NCBI GenBank assembly: GCA_037903475.1
Contig: JBAJFG010000357.1
Span: 62,001 to 126,000, forward strand
Direction: 5' to 3'
Source of the DNA: Ancylostoma caninum
Lineage: Eukaryota; Nematoda; Chromadorea; Rhabditida; Ancylostomatidae
DNA length: 64,000 nt
Part shown: positions 11,289-22,209 of the stretch, in pieces
Numbering within the stretch: position 1 is the stretch's first letter
Layout of the letters: each line of letters opens with the position of its first letter
Program-made: the position numbers and the translations under genes
Notes under the pieces: model-generated
Databases searched by the model: none
Seen by the model: only the letters and a program-made list of their open reading frames with translations
What the model was told of the DNA's origin: nothing

Positions 11289-12255
11289 CTCCTGCAAAGA
11301 AACACAAAATTATCGCGTTAATTCACGCAATTGTCTTACCTTCGTCTGCACTTAAGTGAAGACGAAGGTAAGACAATGATACGGACACAAAACGACGCGA
11401 AACGGAACAAGAAACGGTTAAGAACAACACCAAAACGAGTAAAATGGCGACGACGACTGGCGATGATGCAATTTCGAAAATGCTCTCGAGCAGCCACGCT
11501 GCCCAAGCCAATCACGCGTCGAGTGAACTTTGAACTCTAAGGGATTGAACCGATACGAAACCCCTCACTGAAAGGGGCCGTCCAACTAGTTTCATTTTGT
11601 GCTGCACCCCGCAGCACTGTTTAACTTGTGCTGCTGGGGGCTGGGCAGAGGCAAAACGGGCCTTTCTCGCCGAGGGTAGAGCTTCAAAGTTGTCTGAGTT
11701 TTAGTGAGAGGACTTGGAGGGCTTCAATTCGAGTGCGCTCTGACGCATGACTGGCTGCGCAGCGTGCTGCTCGAGAGGATTTTCGAAAATGAGTAATTGA
11801 CGTCGTTTTACTCGTTTTATTGATCTTCTTCATCGTTTTCCGTTCCACTTCGCAACGTTTTCGTTCGTATCTGTGTCTTACCTTTGTCTTCATTTAAGTG
11901 ACTTAAGAGAAGACGAAGTTAAGACAGTTGTGTGGATTAACGCGCTAATTTGGTGTTTCTTTTTAGGAAATGGCAGACATGACTGAGTGGTTGCAGCACC
12001 AGGAGATCGTTTTGGATTTGCAAGTCTAGAACGACCGCGGAACAGCGTTGATGCTCCTAGAAAAACCGTGGCTGTACCCGGTCATCGAGATGAGTTCGCT
12101 TTTATAAGAAATCGGCGGTAGGAGAAGATTTGTGCACATTTCCCCGTTTCTCTTCCACTTCGTCGTATTTTCTCGCATTGCTTTTCTCTCTTTGTCTCTG
12201 TAATTGTCTCAACATCCATTCAATCTACCCCGCTGGTGTTTTTGGTGAACTAGCA
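10820..12255. repeat. Large inverted duplication of the gene A promoter and first exon
   Basis: Left arm about 10,820-11,545 and right arm about 11,710-12,255 are diverged reverse complements, centred near 11,630 on the short repeat also found at 1,375-1,530. Each arm carries the exon 1 sequence and a local hairpin (11,330-11,374; about 11,876-11,930), plus a purine-rich GA tract or its complement. An AAAACAGCACCGGTGCAGAT motif occurs twice in the outer left arm. A further related end lies at 15,690-15,785. Confidence 0.75.
11967..12089 (+). pseudogene. Broken inverted copy of gene A exon 1
   Basis: Starts after a TTTTTAG acceptor with an ATG at 11,970 and reads like gene A exon 1 (LQHQEIVLDL). 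A TAG interrupts it at about codon 19. The splice donor is lost: GAG|ATGAG here against GAG|GTGAG in the intact copy. Confidence 0.75.
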
Positions 12256-12271
12256 GTAGTTATTTGTTTCT

Positions 12272-13979
12272 ACTAGCGCCCCTTCGGGACGCTAGAAAGT
12301 GGGGTGGGGCAGCCATTTGAGGCATGTGCAAAAGCTCCACACGTGCAAAATGCTTAGAGAATTAGCAAATAAGCAAAATTAATCATTAAATGAGCTCAAA
12401 TTCAAAGACCTTCTTATAAGTTACGTATAAGAGAGGCAGAACAAATCTTCCAATGGGCCCAAACATGAAGTCCTTCTTATGAGTTGAGTATGCGAATGAG
12501 AAGTTCGTTCCCCATAGTATGGCGTACTCGTGCGTATTCCTCACAATCGGGCCAACGCAGACGCGTTCTCCATCGGCGGAACTGTATCCTGCCGTACCCC
12601 ACATTATTGGACAAAGCGAAATTGTATCCGAGTGTTCTCCACACTACTGGGCCGCAGCGGACTTTGCTCCATCGGTGGACCCGTACTCTGGCGCCATCTT
12701 CACACATTAGGCCTGAACCGTATCCTGGTATTCTCCACTTTACTGAGTCACAGCGGACCAATCCTATGTTGGCGGACCCGTATCCTGGTGTTATCCATAC
12801 TACTGGGCCACGGCGGGCCCTTCCTCCATCAGAGCGCCCGCATTCTGGCGCCTTCCTCACAGTTAGGGCAAGCCGGATCCGTTCTCCAGGGGCGGGTTCG
12901 CATCCTGTCATTCTCAACACTAAAGTGAACCCGTATCCTGGCGTCCCCCACACCACTGGGCCACGGTCGGCCCTTTCTCCATCGGTGGACCCGTATCCTG
13001 GTGTCCCCGCACCATTGGGCCCTCGCGGGCCTTCTCTCCATAGCTGGACCCACGTCATGGCGTTCCCCACAGCACTGGGCCACGGCGGGCCCTTTCTCAT
13101 CGCTGGACCCGTGTCATTGAGTTCCCCACGGCACTGGGCCACGGTGGGCCCTTTCTTCATCGGTGGACCCGTTCATGGCGTTCCCCACAGCACTGGGCCA
13201 CGGCGGGCCCTTTCTCATCGGGACCCGTGTCTCGGCGTTCCCCGCACACTGGGCCACGGCGGGCCCTTTCTCCATCGGTGGACCCGTTTCTTGGGCGTTC
13301 CCCACAGCACTGGGCCACGGCGGGACCTTTCTCCATCGGTGGACCCGTGTCTCGGCGTTCCCCACAGCACTGGGCCACAGCGGGCCCTTTCTCCATCGGT
13401 GGACCCGTGTCATGGAGTTTCTCGCACCACTGGGCCACGGCGGGCCTTTTCACCATCGGTGGACCCGTATCTTGGCGTCCCCCGCTCCACTGGGCCCTAG
13501 CGGGCCCTTTCTCCATCGGTGGACCCGTATCCGTATTTAGTTGATTGGATATACAATGTCATGCCTTCCTATTTAGAGGCGATGCAGCAACAGCACCCAC
13601 CAGATGAGGCGACCGCGTAGGTCCACCCCCCCGAGCTTCCGAGCCGCGGCAGCCCTTATAGCACCCGTCCATCTCTTCCTGCAAGTGCACTCAACGTCGC
13701 ATCAGTGGAAGGCTGGTTTTCCTGCTGCGTATATTGTGCAGCCTGAAAGCTTGTAAACACTCGCTCACTCCTATGCGGCGAGACCGCCAGCGAAGGTGAT
13801 GAAATCACCATCCCGTGCATGTGGGAGAGCCAGCAGTGACGTAATTTCGGGTCCCGAAGCGAACGTGTCTGCGTCCATGGAAATCGGCCATTTCACCACA
13901 CAGCCTGCGCCTCAAGATTGCGGTGTCTATGAGTGCCGCCCCGTATCTCTAACCGCTCTAGCCCCCTTACGGCGCTTTG
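12272..13979 (+). mobile_element. Minisatellite-bearing element, copy 1
   Basis: Begins with a perfect short hairpin (CTAGCGCCCC-TTC-GGGACGCTAG), continues through a unique 250-bp segment, then about 17 tandem units of about 60 bp (12,520-13,545) containing ATCGGTGGACCCGTATCCTG and GGGCCACGGCGGGCCC. A unique 430-bp right segment ends near GGCGCTTTG. A reverse-orientation copy lies at 53,737-55,031. Because the period is near a multiple of three, long repeated-peptide frames appear on both strands; these are not genes. No transposase is present, so mobility is inferred from the shared boundaries. Confidence 0.65.
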
Positions 13980-13988
13980 TTTAATAGA

Positions 13989-14930
13989 CTAGCGCCCCTT
14001 CGGGACGCTAGAAAGTGAGGTGGGGCAGCCACTTGAGGCAGATAGAAAAGCTTCACACATGTAAAATGCTTAGAGAATTGACAAAAAAGCAAGACTGATC
14101 ATTAACTGAGCTCAAATACGGAACCCTCTTTATGAATTGCGTATATTCTACCAGTCTGGCCGCCTCACTAACGTCGGGCTTCCACACTTCTCCTTGCCTT
14201 CTTCCAGATCCTTAATCACACATCTACATGTAAAACTATATTCCGATACAATGGTACTACCTACTGTTTTTTTTTTGTAAGTGCATTCATTCAACGCCTA
14301 TGGACCCGTCATGGCCAGGCACTCCCAACTCTGCACAGGAGTATCTTCCACATGGCTTAAAAACCTGTGTACAACTCAGCAAAACCAACGTAGTGCGAAT
14401 ATTCATTTTTTTCACACTACTGGGCCACTGCAGACCGTTATCCTGGTGTTTTACTTACTAACCACGGCAGACCCATTCCTCATCGTGGACCCGTACACTG
14501 GCGTTTTCCCACTACTGGGCCACGGCAGACCCATCCTCCATTCGTGAGCCCGCATCCTGGCGTCTTTCTTAGTACTGCCCACGACGGGTTCTTTCTTCAT
14601 CGGTGGGCCCTTACCCTGGCGTTTTCCTTACTATTGGCCACGGCAGATCCATTCTCCATCAGTGGGCCCTTGTCCTGGCGTTTTCCCCATTACTGGGCCA
14701 CGATGTTCCCATTCTCCATCCGTTGACCAATATCCTGTCGTTTTCCCTGCTATTGGCCACGGCAGACCCATTCTTCATCGTGGACCCGTATGTTGGCGTT
14801 TCCCCCATTGTTGGGGCACGGCGGACCCTTTCTCGATCGGTGGAATCCTATCCTGGTGTTCTGGTGTTCTTTTCCGAACTATGGGGCCCCGGCACATTTG
14901 CCCGTCATCAGTGCACCCGCACTACTTGTA
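13989..14930 (+). repeat. Minisatellite-bearing element, copy 2 (right part missing)
   Basis: Starts with the same CTAGCGCCCC hairpin ten bases after copy 1 ends, with the same left segment. More diverged roughly 60-bp units follow (14,430-14,900; GGCCACGGCAGACCC). The right unique segment is absent. Confidence 0.6.
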
Positions 14931-15139
14931 AATCTCGAGAATAGTGGAAGAAAATTAAGAAATGTTTGGAGTTTGGTCAGTTGCATGTGCTTTCAGAAAA
15001 TAGCTTAGGATGACCCGTTCTTCATTCGTTTTTCTTAGGTATTGGATTGTACTGTCCTTCTTAGAAACACTGATCCTGGGACTTCCTAATCTCTGCGGGA
15101 CCTCGTGACTAAGTGCGCCAAACGTAAATAGCCAAGGCA

Positions 15140-15388
15140 CTCAGACAAAAGTGCCGTGCGAGCGGGCCACGGTAGAGCGGGTCGCAGCCATGTCGCGGCA
15201 CGGAAAATCCTCGTGCGAGCGGGCCGCGACAACATAGGTTGGTCCGAAATACCGTGCGAGCGGCCCACAATAACCGTGCGGGCGGGTTGCGACAACCGTG
15301 CGAGCGGGACGCGACATGGCCACCGCCCGCTCTACCGGGGCCCACTCGCAGCCATGTCGCGTCCCGCTCGATCGGACTTTTGTCTGAG
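15140..15388. mobile_element. 249-bp MITE with CTCAGACA ends
   Basis: Inverted ends CTCAGACAAAAGT... are flanked by the dinucleotide CA on both sides. The interior holds repeated GTGCGAGCGGG motifs. The terminal octamer is shared with the element at 44,536-45,331. Confidence 0.7.
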
Positions 15389-15813
15389 CAAGGACCGAGT
15401 GCGCCCCATCGCTGCGCGATCCCTCTAGATGTTTATCCATCCATATGAGGAGTATCACTTCCAGTGCTCCGTGATTCCGTGGGGATGCTGCTAAAGCGCC
15501 AACAGAGGGGCTACTCTGCTCCGTACACTGCTGTTGCGTAATGTCAAGTCGTTGTAAACATTCTCTCGCCCGGAGGGCTCGAAACCGCTAGAGTAGGGTC
15601 CCGCCTCGAAACCCTGAAAGCACTGTCCAAACCTCTCGCTTTCGTCATTGGAGACTGTATCCATTACGGTGCTTTGTTAAGAGGATCTACACTTTGTCGA
15701 ATTTCCTCCCATTGTTTTCTCTCTTTGTCTCTATAATTGCCTCGATTCAATCATTCAATCTACCGCGGTGCTGTTTTTGGTGGAGTGTAGATCAGCGTAA
15801 TTAGTAGTTGATA

Positions 15814-16671
15814 CTTAAAGGCAGCACTCACGGAAATTTTCACTTCTGAAATGAGTCACTTACCATGTAGCCGGCAGCTGGACAATCGCAACATTAAGTT
15901 GAACACGTTGAATGGCAGCCTACCTGCGAAGATACTGGACACATCTGCCGCTCTGGACATTAGGGTTCCGTCGCCCCAACTAACGCCGTTGACAGGGTGT
16001 GCGCATGTGGTTCAACGGGTGCGTGTCTATGAAGTTCGTACCATTTGCAGGGTTCCGTGGCCCACTCGTATCACGGAACACTCGTCCGCGCTGTGGACAC
16101 ATGTGAAATACCGCCATCATTTTCTGTGTTTTTTGCGTGGTTTCACACTACTTCATCGTTGTCAATGAGTTCATCGTCCCTAAGAACCCCGATATACCGC
16201 GAAATCTTCAACCGAAAAATTTCCGTGAGTGCTGCCTTTAAGGAAATTAAAAACCGTGTTTTTCATGAGATTGTAAAAACCATGTTCTGCAGGAGATTGA
16301 AAGATGCGAATCCCACGATTAAGACATGCGTGTTTATGCAAAGCAGGGTTTTTTCAATCAATAGTTCTATACCAGCAATAGTCAATCCATGCAAAATCCA
16401 TACACACCCATGGATATGCATGATTCTTGCATGGGCTTTGCATGGGTTTTGCATGGATATGCGTAGTTTTTTCATGTGTTCTTTATCGAATTTGCGTCGC
16501 ATTTTTGGAGGCGCATGGGTTCTGAATGGGTATGCATGTGGGTTTTGCATGGATATGCATATATTTCGCATGCATTTAACCACTGTAGAGAACGATTGGT
16601 TAAAAGATGTCTTAATCGGGGCATTTGCATTTTTCAATGCCATGCAAAACACGGATTTTAAGTTTCCTGAG
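15814..16671. mobile_element. TA-flanked MITE (CTCAGG family) interrupted by a TTAA element
   Basis: The right end reads AAGTTTCCTGAG followed by TA (16,672-16,673). The left end follows TA (15,812-15,813) but is split by the TTAA element at 15,819-16,237, after which TTAAAAACCGTG continues. The interior is rich in GCATGGRTTTTGCATG-like motifs. It is a longer relative of 10,695-10,794. Confidence 0.6.
15819..16237. mobile_element. TTAA-flanked MITE, copy 1 (419 bp)
   Basis: Exact TTAA at 15,815-15,818 and 16,238-16,241. Inverted ends AGGCAGCACTCACGGAAATT are present. TTAA target duplication is typical of piggyBac-type transposition, but TTAA is self-complementary, so a longer inverted repeat cannot be excluded. 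Confidence 0.75.
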
Positions 16672-16714
16672 TAGGTTAGGTAGCAGGTAGAGAAGTGTGG
16701 GTTAGTAGTCACAA

Positions 16715-17400
16715 TATTTCCGACTTTCACTAGTGTTACTCCGTGAGGCCGATGATGACGGTTATCAGCCAGTATGTCAGACGCTTAAGTCTTGCAATGC
16801 AATAAATTGTGAGCACTGATCACCGAGTTCAGAGCCTAAACACCGAAATGCTTGTGCACCTAACTTCATGGGATCTCTCCTATGCCCATCAACTAGACAC
16901 AATGAAGACGCTTCAACCATTGAAGCTCAGCGCCTGCCACTCTCTGTTGCTGCCCCAACTTGGTAATGTCGTTATGTTATCTGCGCTCCCAACCTCAGAG
17001 CCGTCTGATGTTTCTACGCCCCACACATCTCCAGATTCGCCAAGTCAAGCTTCTCCCAATTCGTCATCTCTTGACGATACCCGTGGTGCACCTTCCCTTT
17101 CAACTTCGCACATTGCGTCGGCCTCATCTGCTACAGCTCCAGCAGCTCCGCCACCAACTACAGCCAGGTGCTCTAGTAGGCGTCGTCGCTGTCCAGCTTC
17201 ACCGGTCATGTATCTGCCGGTTGCTATGCACCCAAGTTCAGGTGAAATTCAAAGTATGATAATTTCATTTAGTACATTCCATTAGACTAGGCGATTGCAG
17301 ATTACCCATGCCGCATGATTCTTGAGCCGAAGGTCAATTTTGAACCGCTATCAAAAGAAACCTGATACGCTCTCAAAAGAAGCTGCGGGTGTCCATCTCA
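16715..17400 (+). pseudogene. Gene C, third partial copy
   Basis: Matches the minus-strand gene C: GATGATGACGGTTATCAGCC at 16,750, an Ala/Pro/Ser-rich segment (SSLDDTRGAP...) at about 17,015-17,240, a GCAG acceptor at about 17,300 and the next exon (DYPCRM..EPKVNFE). The first donor is lost (CAA|TAAATT instead of CAA|GTAAGT) and no later exons follow. It is a truncated relic. Confidence 0.65.
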
Positions 17401-17419
17401 AAGTTGATGTAGGTATTCC

Positions 17420-18860
17420 AGTCACTAAACATGTGTCGCGGTCCTTATTGAAGCTACCACTTTCAGTACGGACATGAGACAGAATCCAGTCGAATCGGCT
17501 GCACCCTAAACCAATGAGTGCATTTTTTTAAAAAGAACGTTTCAGGAAATCTTCTCATTACAGAATCGCCAGACAGAGGATCCTTCTAGCAAGCACTTCG
17601 AAGGGCGAAGGATGGAAGCATGTTAGTTTGAGTTTCGCTTGAATGTGCTGCTTTTTAATCTCGATTTCCTTCAATTCCTTTTTTGTTCCACGTGAGTTCG
17701 GCTTTTGTTCCGCTCCTTGCAAGGGAGCTTACGCTTTTTTGAGAGAAAATTTTAGTTGAGACAATGATTACTGTGAAAGAAACACGCGAGAGAAGCTGAA
17801 GGTGTCTAGATGTGCAAAATCAAATGGCAAAGTCATCTGTGGGTCCACCGTGGGCATGTGCGGGTCCAACGTGCGGCAAGGGCGGGTTCAGTGCGGATAG
17901 CAAGAAAGTTTAGAGTACAACCTGGTTATAGAAGATGGCTTTAAGTTGCTCAACTTCGACAGAAGGAGAAAGTTTAATTGTGCATACTGTGAAACGAAAA
18001 CTGTTAGGCGAAAATAACTGTTTGGCTAAAATTACACCCAGTCAATAAAAGCAAGCGTCATCAATACTTTTAAAAATTTCAAACATTTGCTGAGGATGCG
18101 CTTCAGCTGTGCAAGCCTTTTTTCCACACAAAGATGGCATGCACTGAAAATGAAGCTCATCAAACCTTCTTTTTTCTGGGTGAGCTTGCGAGGGAAACAT
18201 CACTAATGATTGTTTGGGGTAGACAACATCCTTTCTCTAATTTCTGTCGAGAATTTCCATAGGAGAGAAAAGAAAAGGAAAAAAGTACAAGGTGCCCGAA
18301 AATTACCTGTGCATTAACTTTTCATTGCTGTGACTAGGTCATCAACTGCATAGAGCTCAGATTTCTGTAAAATTGTAAAGTTAACTGACGACTTATAATA
18401 TTTTGAAAACTCATCAGCTTTCAAAATAGCCTCCATTGGCAGAAGCGTCTCTCATTGTCATCATAGATGCTGCACATGATTCTCGCAGGCATTCTGTACT
18501 CATTTCGTCCCAGGACTTTTCTTGGGGCTTCTTTCTAGGAATATAAATTCTTAGTGCGGTTTTCCTCTTCAACAATGGCTACAGAGAAGAATCCGTTCGG
18601 TTCAAATTCGGGCTGTAGCTGTACAGAAGCCACTTTCCATGCCTCGGGAACTTAGGCTACGCTCACTACTCCATCTTCTGCTATTTCCGCCTCTTGCACA
18701 GGAGCGGAGCCCTGTTGAAGGCCATTTCTGATTATTTTTCGATTATGCAGCAATCCATTATTCAGAAACATCCTATAGAACAATCTCGTTGAGAACATTT
18801 TAGCATCGGAATCCACAAAAACTAGGATATGCTTGCCACTGGACTTATATCTCCCCACGG
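17420..18860. other. No recognised gene; possible decayed minus-strand frame
   Basis: A 68-aa minus-strand frame at 18,652-18,858 (KHILVFVDSD..) continues in other frames down to about 18,550 (FFSVAIVEEENRT), which looks like decayed coding sequence of unknown origin. Nothing else is supported. Confidence 0.3.
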
Positions 18861-18879
18861 CATCATAGGTAGGTGATGA

Positions 18880-20440
18880 CCAGGGTCAAGCGTCCGATGG
18901 GGATTCCCCATGAGGGGGTCGTATGGGAGGGGGCTGGGAGGAGAGGGGGATCATATTGGAGAGGTGTGGGTGGGGTACGTAGAGGGGTGGCTTGACCATT
19001 GAATGTAAATTCCTGATTGTTGTATGACATGACAAATGACGTTCCGCCCAAGAATGATCACGTCGTATCGAGTTAAAGCAGGACTGCTTGGTAGCGTATG
19101 AGAGAAATCTGCTTCAGCGCACTCACAGGTTCGATCCCCAGCGCCTTCCGTAAATTTTTGCAAGGTCGGAATCACTTCAGAATTAAATGTGGAGTGAAGA
19201 GGGTGGAAATGTTAAAAATTAGAGTGTGAGTAGCGAGGTCAATGGATTGCACATACGAGGATTCGCCTGCAGGACCCGTCAGAACGTGGAAAAGCAGGGT
19301 GTCTAGACCTCGTGCTGAAGTCCTCTGACTCGGAATCAGCGAATGCTTTTCTACCTATCCATAGAGAACGACCGGCTCTACCTTTTGCCAGAGTTTTAAT
19401 TTTCTAGAACTTCATATGCTAGTGGGAGCTCGATGGGAAATTTTTCAATTTTTCGGGTCCCCGAGAGGAAATTTCCCATCTAACTCATGTAAGCAGGAGC
19501 AATTATTGGGGTGCGATAATGAGGATGAAGAATCAATGCTTGGAGCTCTATTACGTGATCTATTACGTGAAGGTAGTGAAATTTCGGTAAAAAGCAAACT
19601 CTTTTCATGGAAGTTGAAGAAGTGAAAATCTCGCGATTTGAACAGATAGTGAAAATGGAGTAAATCTGTTTGGCAAATAATTGGGATGCAATTTACAGAA
19701 ATCACAAAAACTTTTATGAGTTTTAGTTGAGAGAGTTTCCCACTTGGGTACAGAATCTGGCTCCACGAAGTTCGCTCGTTTTCCGCAACTTAAATGGAAA
19801 TCGATGGGAACTTCGCCAAATTTCCCATCGATTTCCCATTGAGATCCCAAAAATAAGTGGAGGTCTAGAAAACTGAAACAGATAGATCTGATCGTCCTCT
19901 ATGGATAGGTAGAAAAACATTCGCTGATTTTGAGTCAGAGGACCTCAGTACGAGGTCTAAGTAACCCTACTTTTCCACAAACTGGCGCCCCTTGTAAGCG
20001 AATTCTCGCATGTGTTATCGATCGATTTCGCTTCTCCCACTTCATTTTCAAGTGTTTAAATCTTCTCTACTCCACACCAAAACCTGAAGTGGTTCCAAAC
20101 GTGCAGAAACTTCTTGGAGGCGCCGGAAATCGAACTTGTGGGCGCGCAAATGCCAACGCTGAAACCGCTTCCTCGCACGCGCTGCCAACCAGCCCTGTTT
20201 TGACACATAATGGCATGATCGTTCCTGCTGGCACTCTGGTCTGATCGGATGAGAAAGGATGCATATCGACTTCAAGAAAGGATGCATATCGACTTCAAGG
20301 TAGTGTGTTTCTTTTGCATCTTTTTCCTTGAAACCATTCAGTGTATAGAGAAAACATATGGGAGCAGAGGGGGGGAGGTCGTGAACAGATGGGGGTTGGA
20401 CGAGGGAATAGGGAGGGGGGTCGTATTGAGGGTCAGTTTT
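18880..20440. repeat. Inverted pair of tRNA-derived SINE-like repeats
   Basis: The plus copy (about 18,880-19,400) and minus copy (about 19,880-20,440) share a tRNA-like body: box-A-like TTGGTAGCG or TTGGCAGCG and box-B-like AGGTTCGATCCC or AAGTTCGATTTCC (at about 19,088-19,132 on the plus copy, 20,125-20,185 on the minus copy). A common 3' part contains CACTTCAG and a shared block CCTCTGACTC...CTACCTATCCATAGAG. The central 19,420-19,860 is itself partly inverted (TCGATGGGAA motifs). A fragment of the outer part recurs at 45,640-45,730. None folds as a canonical tRNA. Confidence 0.6.
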
Positions 20441-20479
20441 TCCTATCGTCATGCTTTACCCTGGCGATGACCTGTTCTT

Positions 20480-22200
20480 GAAACAGATCTGGCTTAGAGT
20501 AGGCCCATGCAACGGTTTTAGCTATGCCCTATCACTCTGGCGTTCGCTACAGTGAAACGTTTCTCGCCAACAAACGTGATCGAGTGATAGCGAAAATAAG
20601 GAAATCCCTTCAGCATTTGTCTGCACAAATTTTTTCTGTTCTTTCTCACGGTATCGGGTAAGGTGTGAATTTTTGGGAATTTTGAGGATTGATGGTCAGC
20701 TTCCTTGACACAATTTTTCTCACGGGTCTGCGAACGATCCCGACCTCTGTCGCCATTTTGCGCAATTAACCTAAGGATTTGTGTCGATCCTGCTCCTTCA
20801 CTTCCCTTGGAGTGGCTACAGTGGTAGAAGATATCTGTCTTCTTTGTCCTCATTGTTTCCGAGCTTTTCGAAATTTTCTATTTCATCTTTAACAGTTAAT
20901 CGGTGCGGGGATAACGCTTCCACAGGATACGCCATGGACTTTCAGTCTCGATGCAGTCAAATAGTGGCGGTGTTGGAGGCAACCATCACAAGATAATTGT
21001 CTCTTAGAAATAAAATATAAGGAAGTGATAGGAAAATAAGGAAAGAATGCGAAAAAATCTGGGAATCCCACAGAAAGGATGGTGCACGGGTAATTTTCGG
21101 CCACCCTCTACATTCAAGCTGTATGCGAAGATGCCACCTGAGAAGGATTCCTGAGAATACTCCCGAACATTCATAAACTTTTGTACTTTTAAATTTTGGG
21201 AACAATTTTCTAGAATGTAGAAGGCATCTCGGAGCATAGCAATTGCACGACGGAGAAGCGGAAGTACTACTTGAATATACTTAGAGATGCCACCTAATAT
21301 GGAGGCCTGAGTAAGAATTTACTCAAGAAAACTGATTTCTTTCTAAATTTTGAAGGCCTATTCCAGGAAAATCAGAGACAGAATTGGACCTTGATTTGGG
21401 AAAAAGGCAGACATGGACAAGAAGGGTCCGCAGCGCGTCTCCTCGCGCGCGCTATATCCGAGCTTTCACAGAGGCTCGGTTTCCAGGAACAAAGGAGGAT
21501 TTGCTTTGAATAATATACAGTGCCGGATTTATTCTTGAAAAAAAGGTAATCTTTTTTTGTACCAAGGTTGGATGATCTTTAATTTTGGAACCCTTTTTTA
21601 CGCTTCCAGAGAAATGGTCTTCCGGAGACGTGGTTGTCGGCGTGCTCACCTGCTGCTTATGTGCTCACATCCCAGCGGCTTGCTATTCAGAGAGCTCCCA
21701 CAGGTTGGTAGAGTGGATGGAGCCTCGATAGCGATGGTGAATTCTTGGCTTGAATAATGGGTGATTAGATATTTTGATTCCGCCTCCTCGTGTAGCTGCA
21801 ACCGTGACTCTTGATCTTTGGACGGGAGTGCTGTCCAGAAACACGAAAATCCCACCATGCTAAGGATAGAGAAAAGCGTCCTGACTTTCGAATGTGTTAA
21901 CTTGAGAATATGAAGGCTTGGAATGCAGGCTTAAGAGGCTTCAAGCACGACTGCTTCCAAAGTTTTTAGAAAGCTCGGAAACTTTTTGAAATAGATGGGA
22001 CCGTGCTGCGTCGAAGAAATCGGAATGTTATCCTCGATGAAGATGTGGACGGATGTGGATGTGTATTCATGGGTGGGTCTCAGCTATAAGTGTGGGAAAA
22101 GCCACAAGCGTTGGAGAGATGTAAACTGGCACATCGTTGGGTGGTGGCCCTCCCAACCACTGATGTTGAATGGACACTGACCATTTCCTTCACCCAAATA
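20480..22200. other. No recognised gene
   Basis: Moderately A/T-rich sequence. Short open frames lack recognisable motifs, consistent phase or splice structure. I see no repeat relation to the rest of the window here. Confidence 0.4.
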
Positions 22201-22209
22201 TAACATCTT

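Noticed and set aside
5696..11291. Operon of genes A, B and C with SL2-type trans-splicing
   Set aside because: Orientation and spacing would allow it, but no convincing acceptor lies just before the gene B start, so it is not claimed.
12484..13540. Long open frames on both strands (up to 338 codons) giving Pro/Gly/Trp-rich repeat proteins
   Set aside because: They follow from a tandem repeat with period near 60 bp and appear in several frames and both strands; no start, splice or family evidence.
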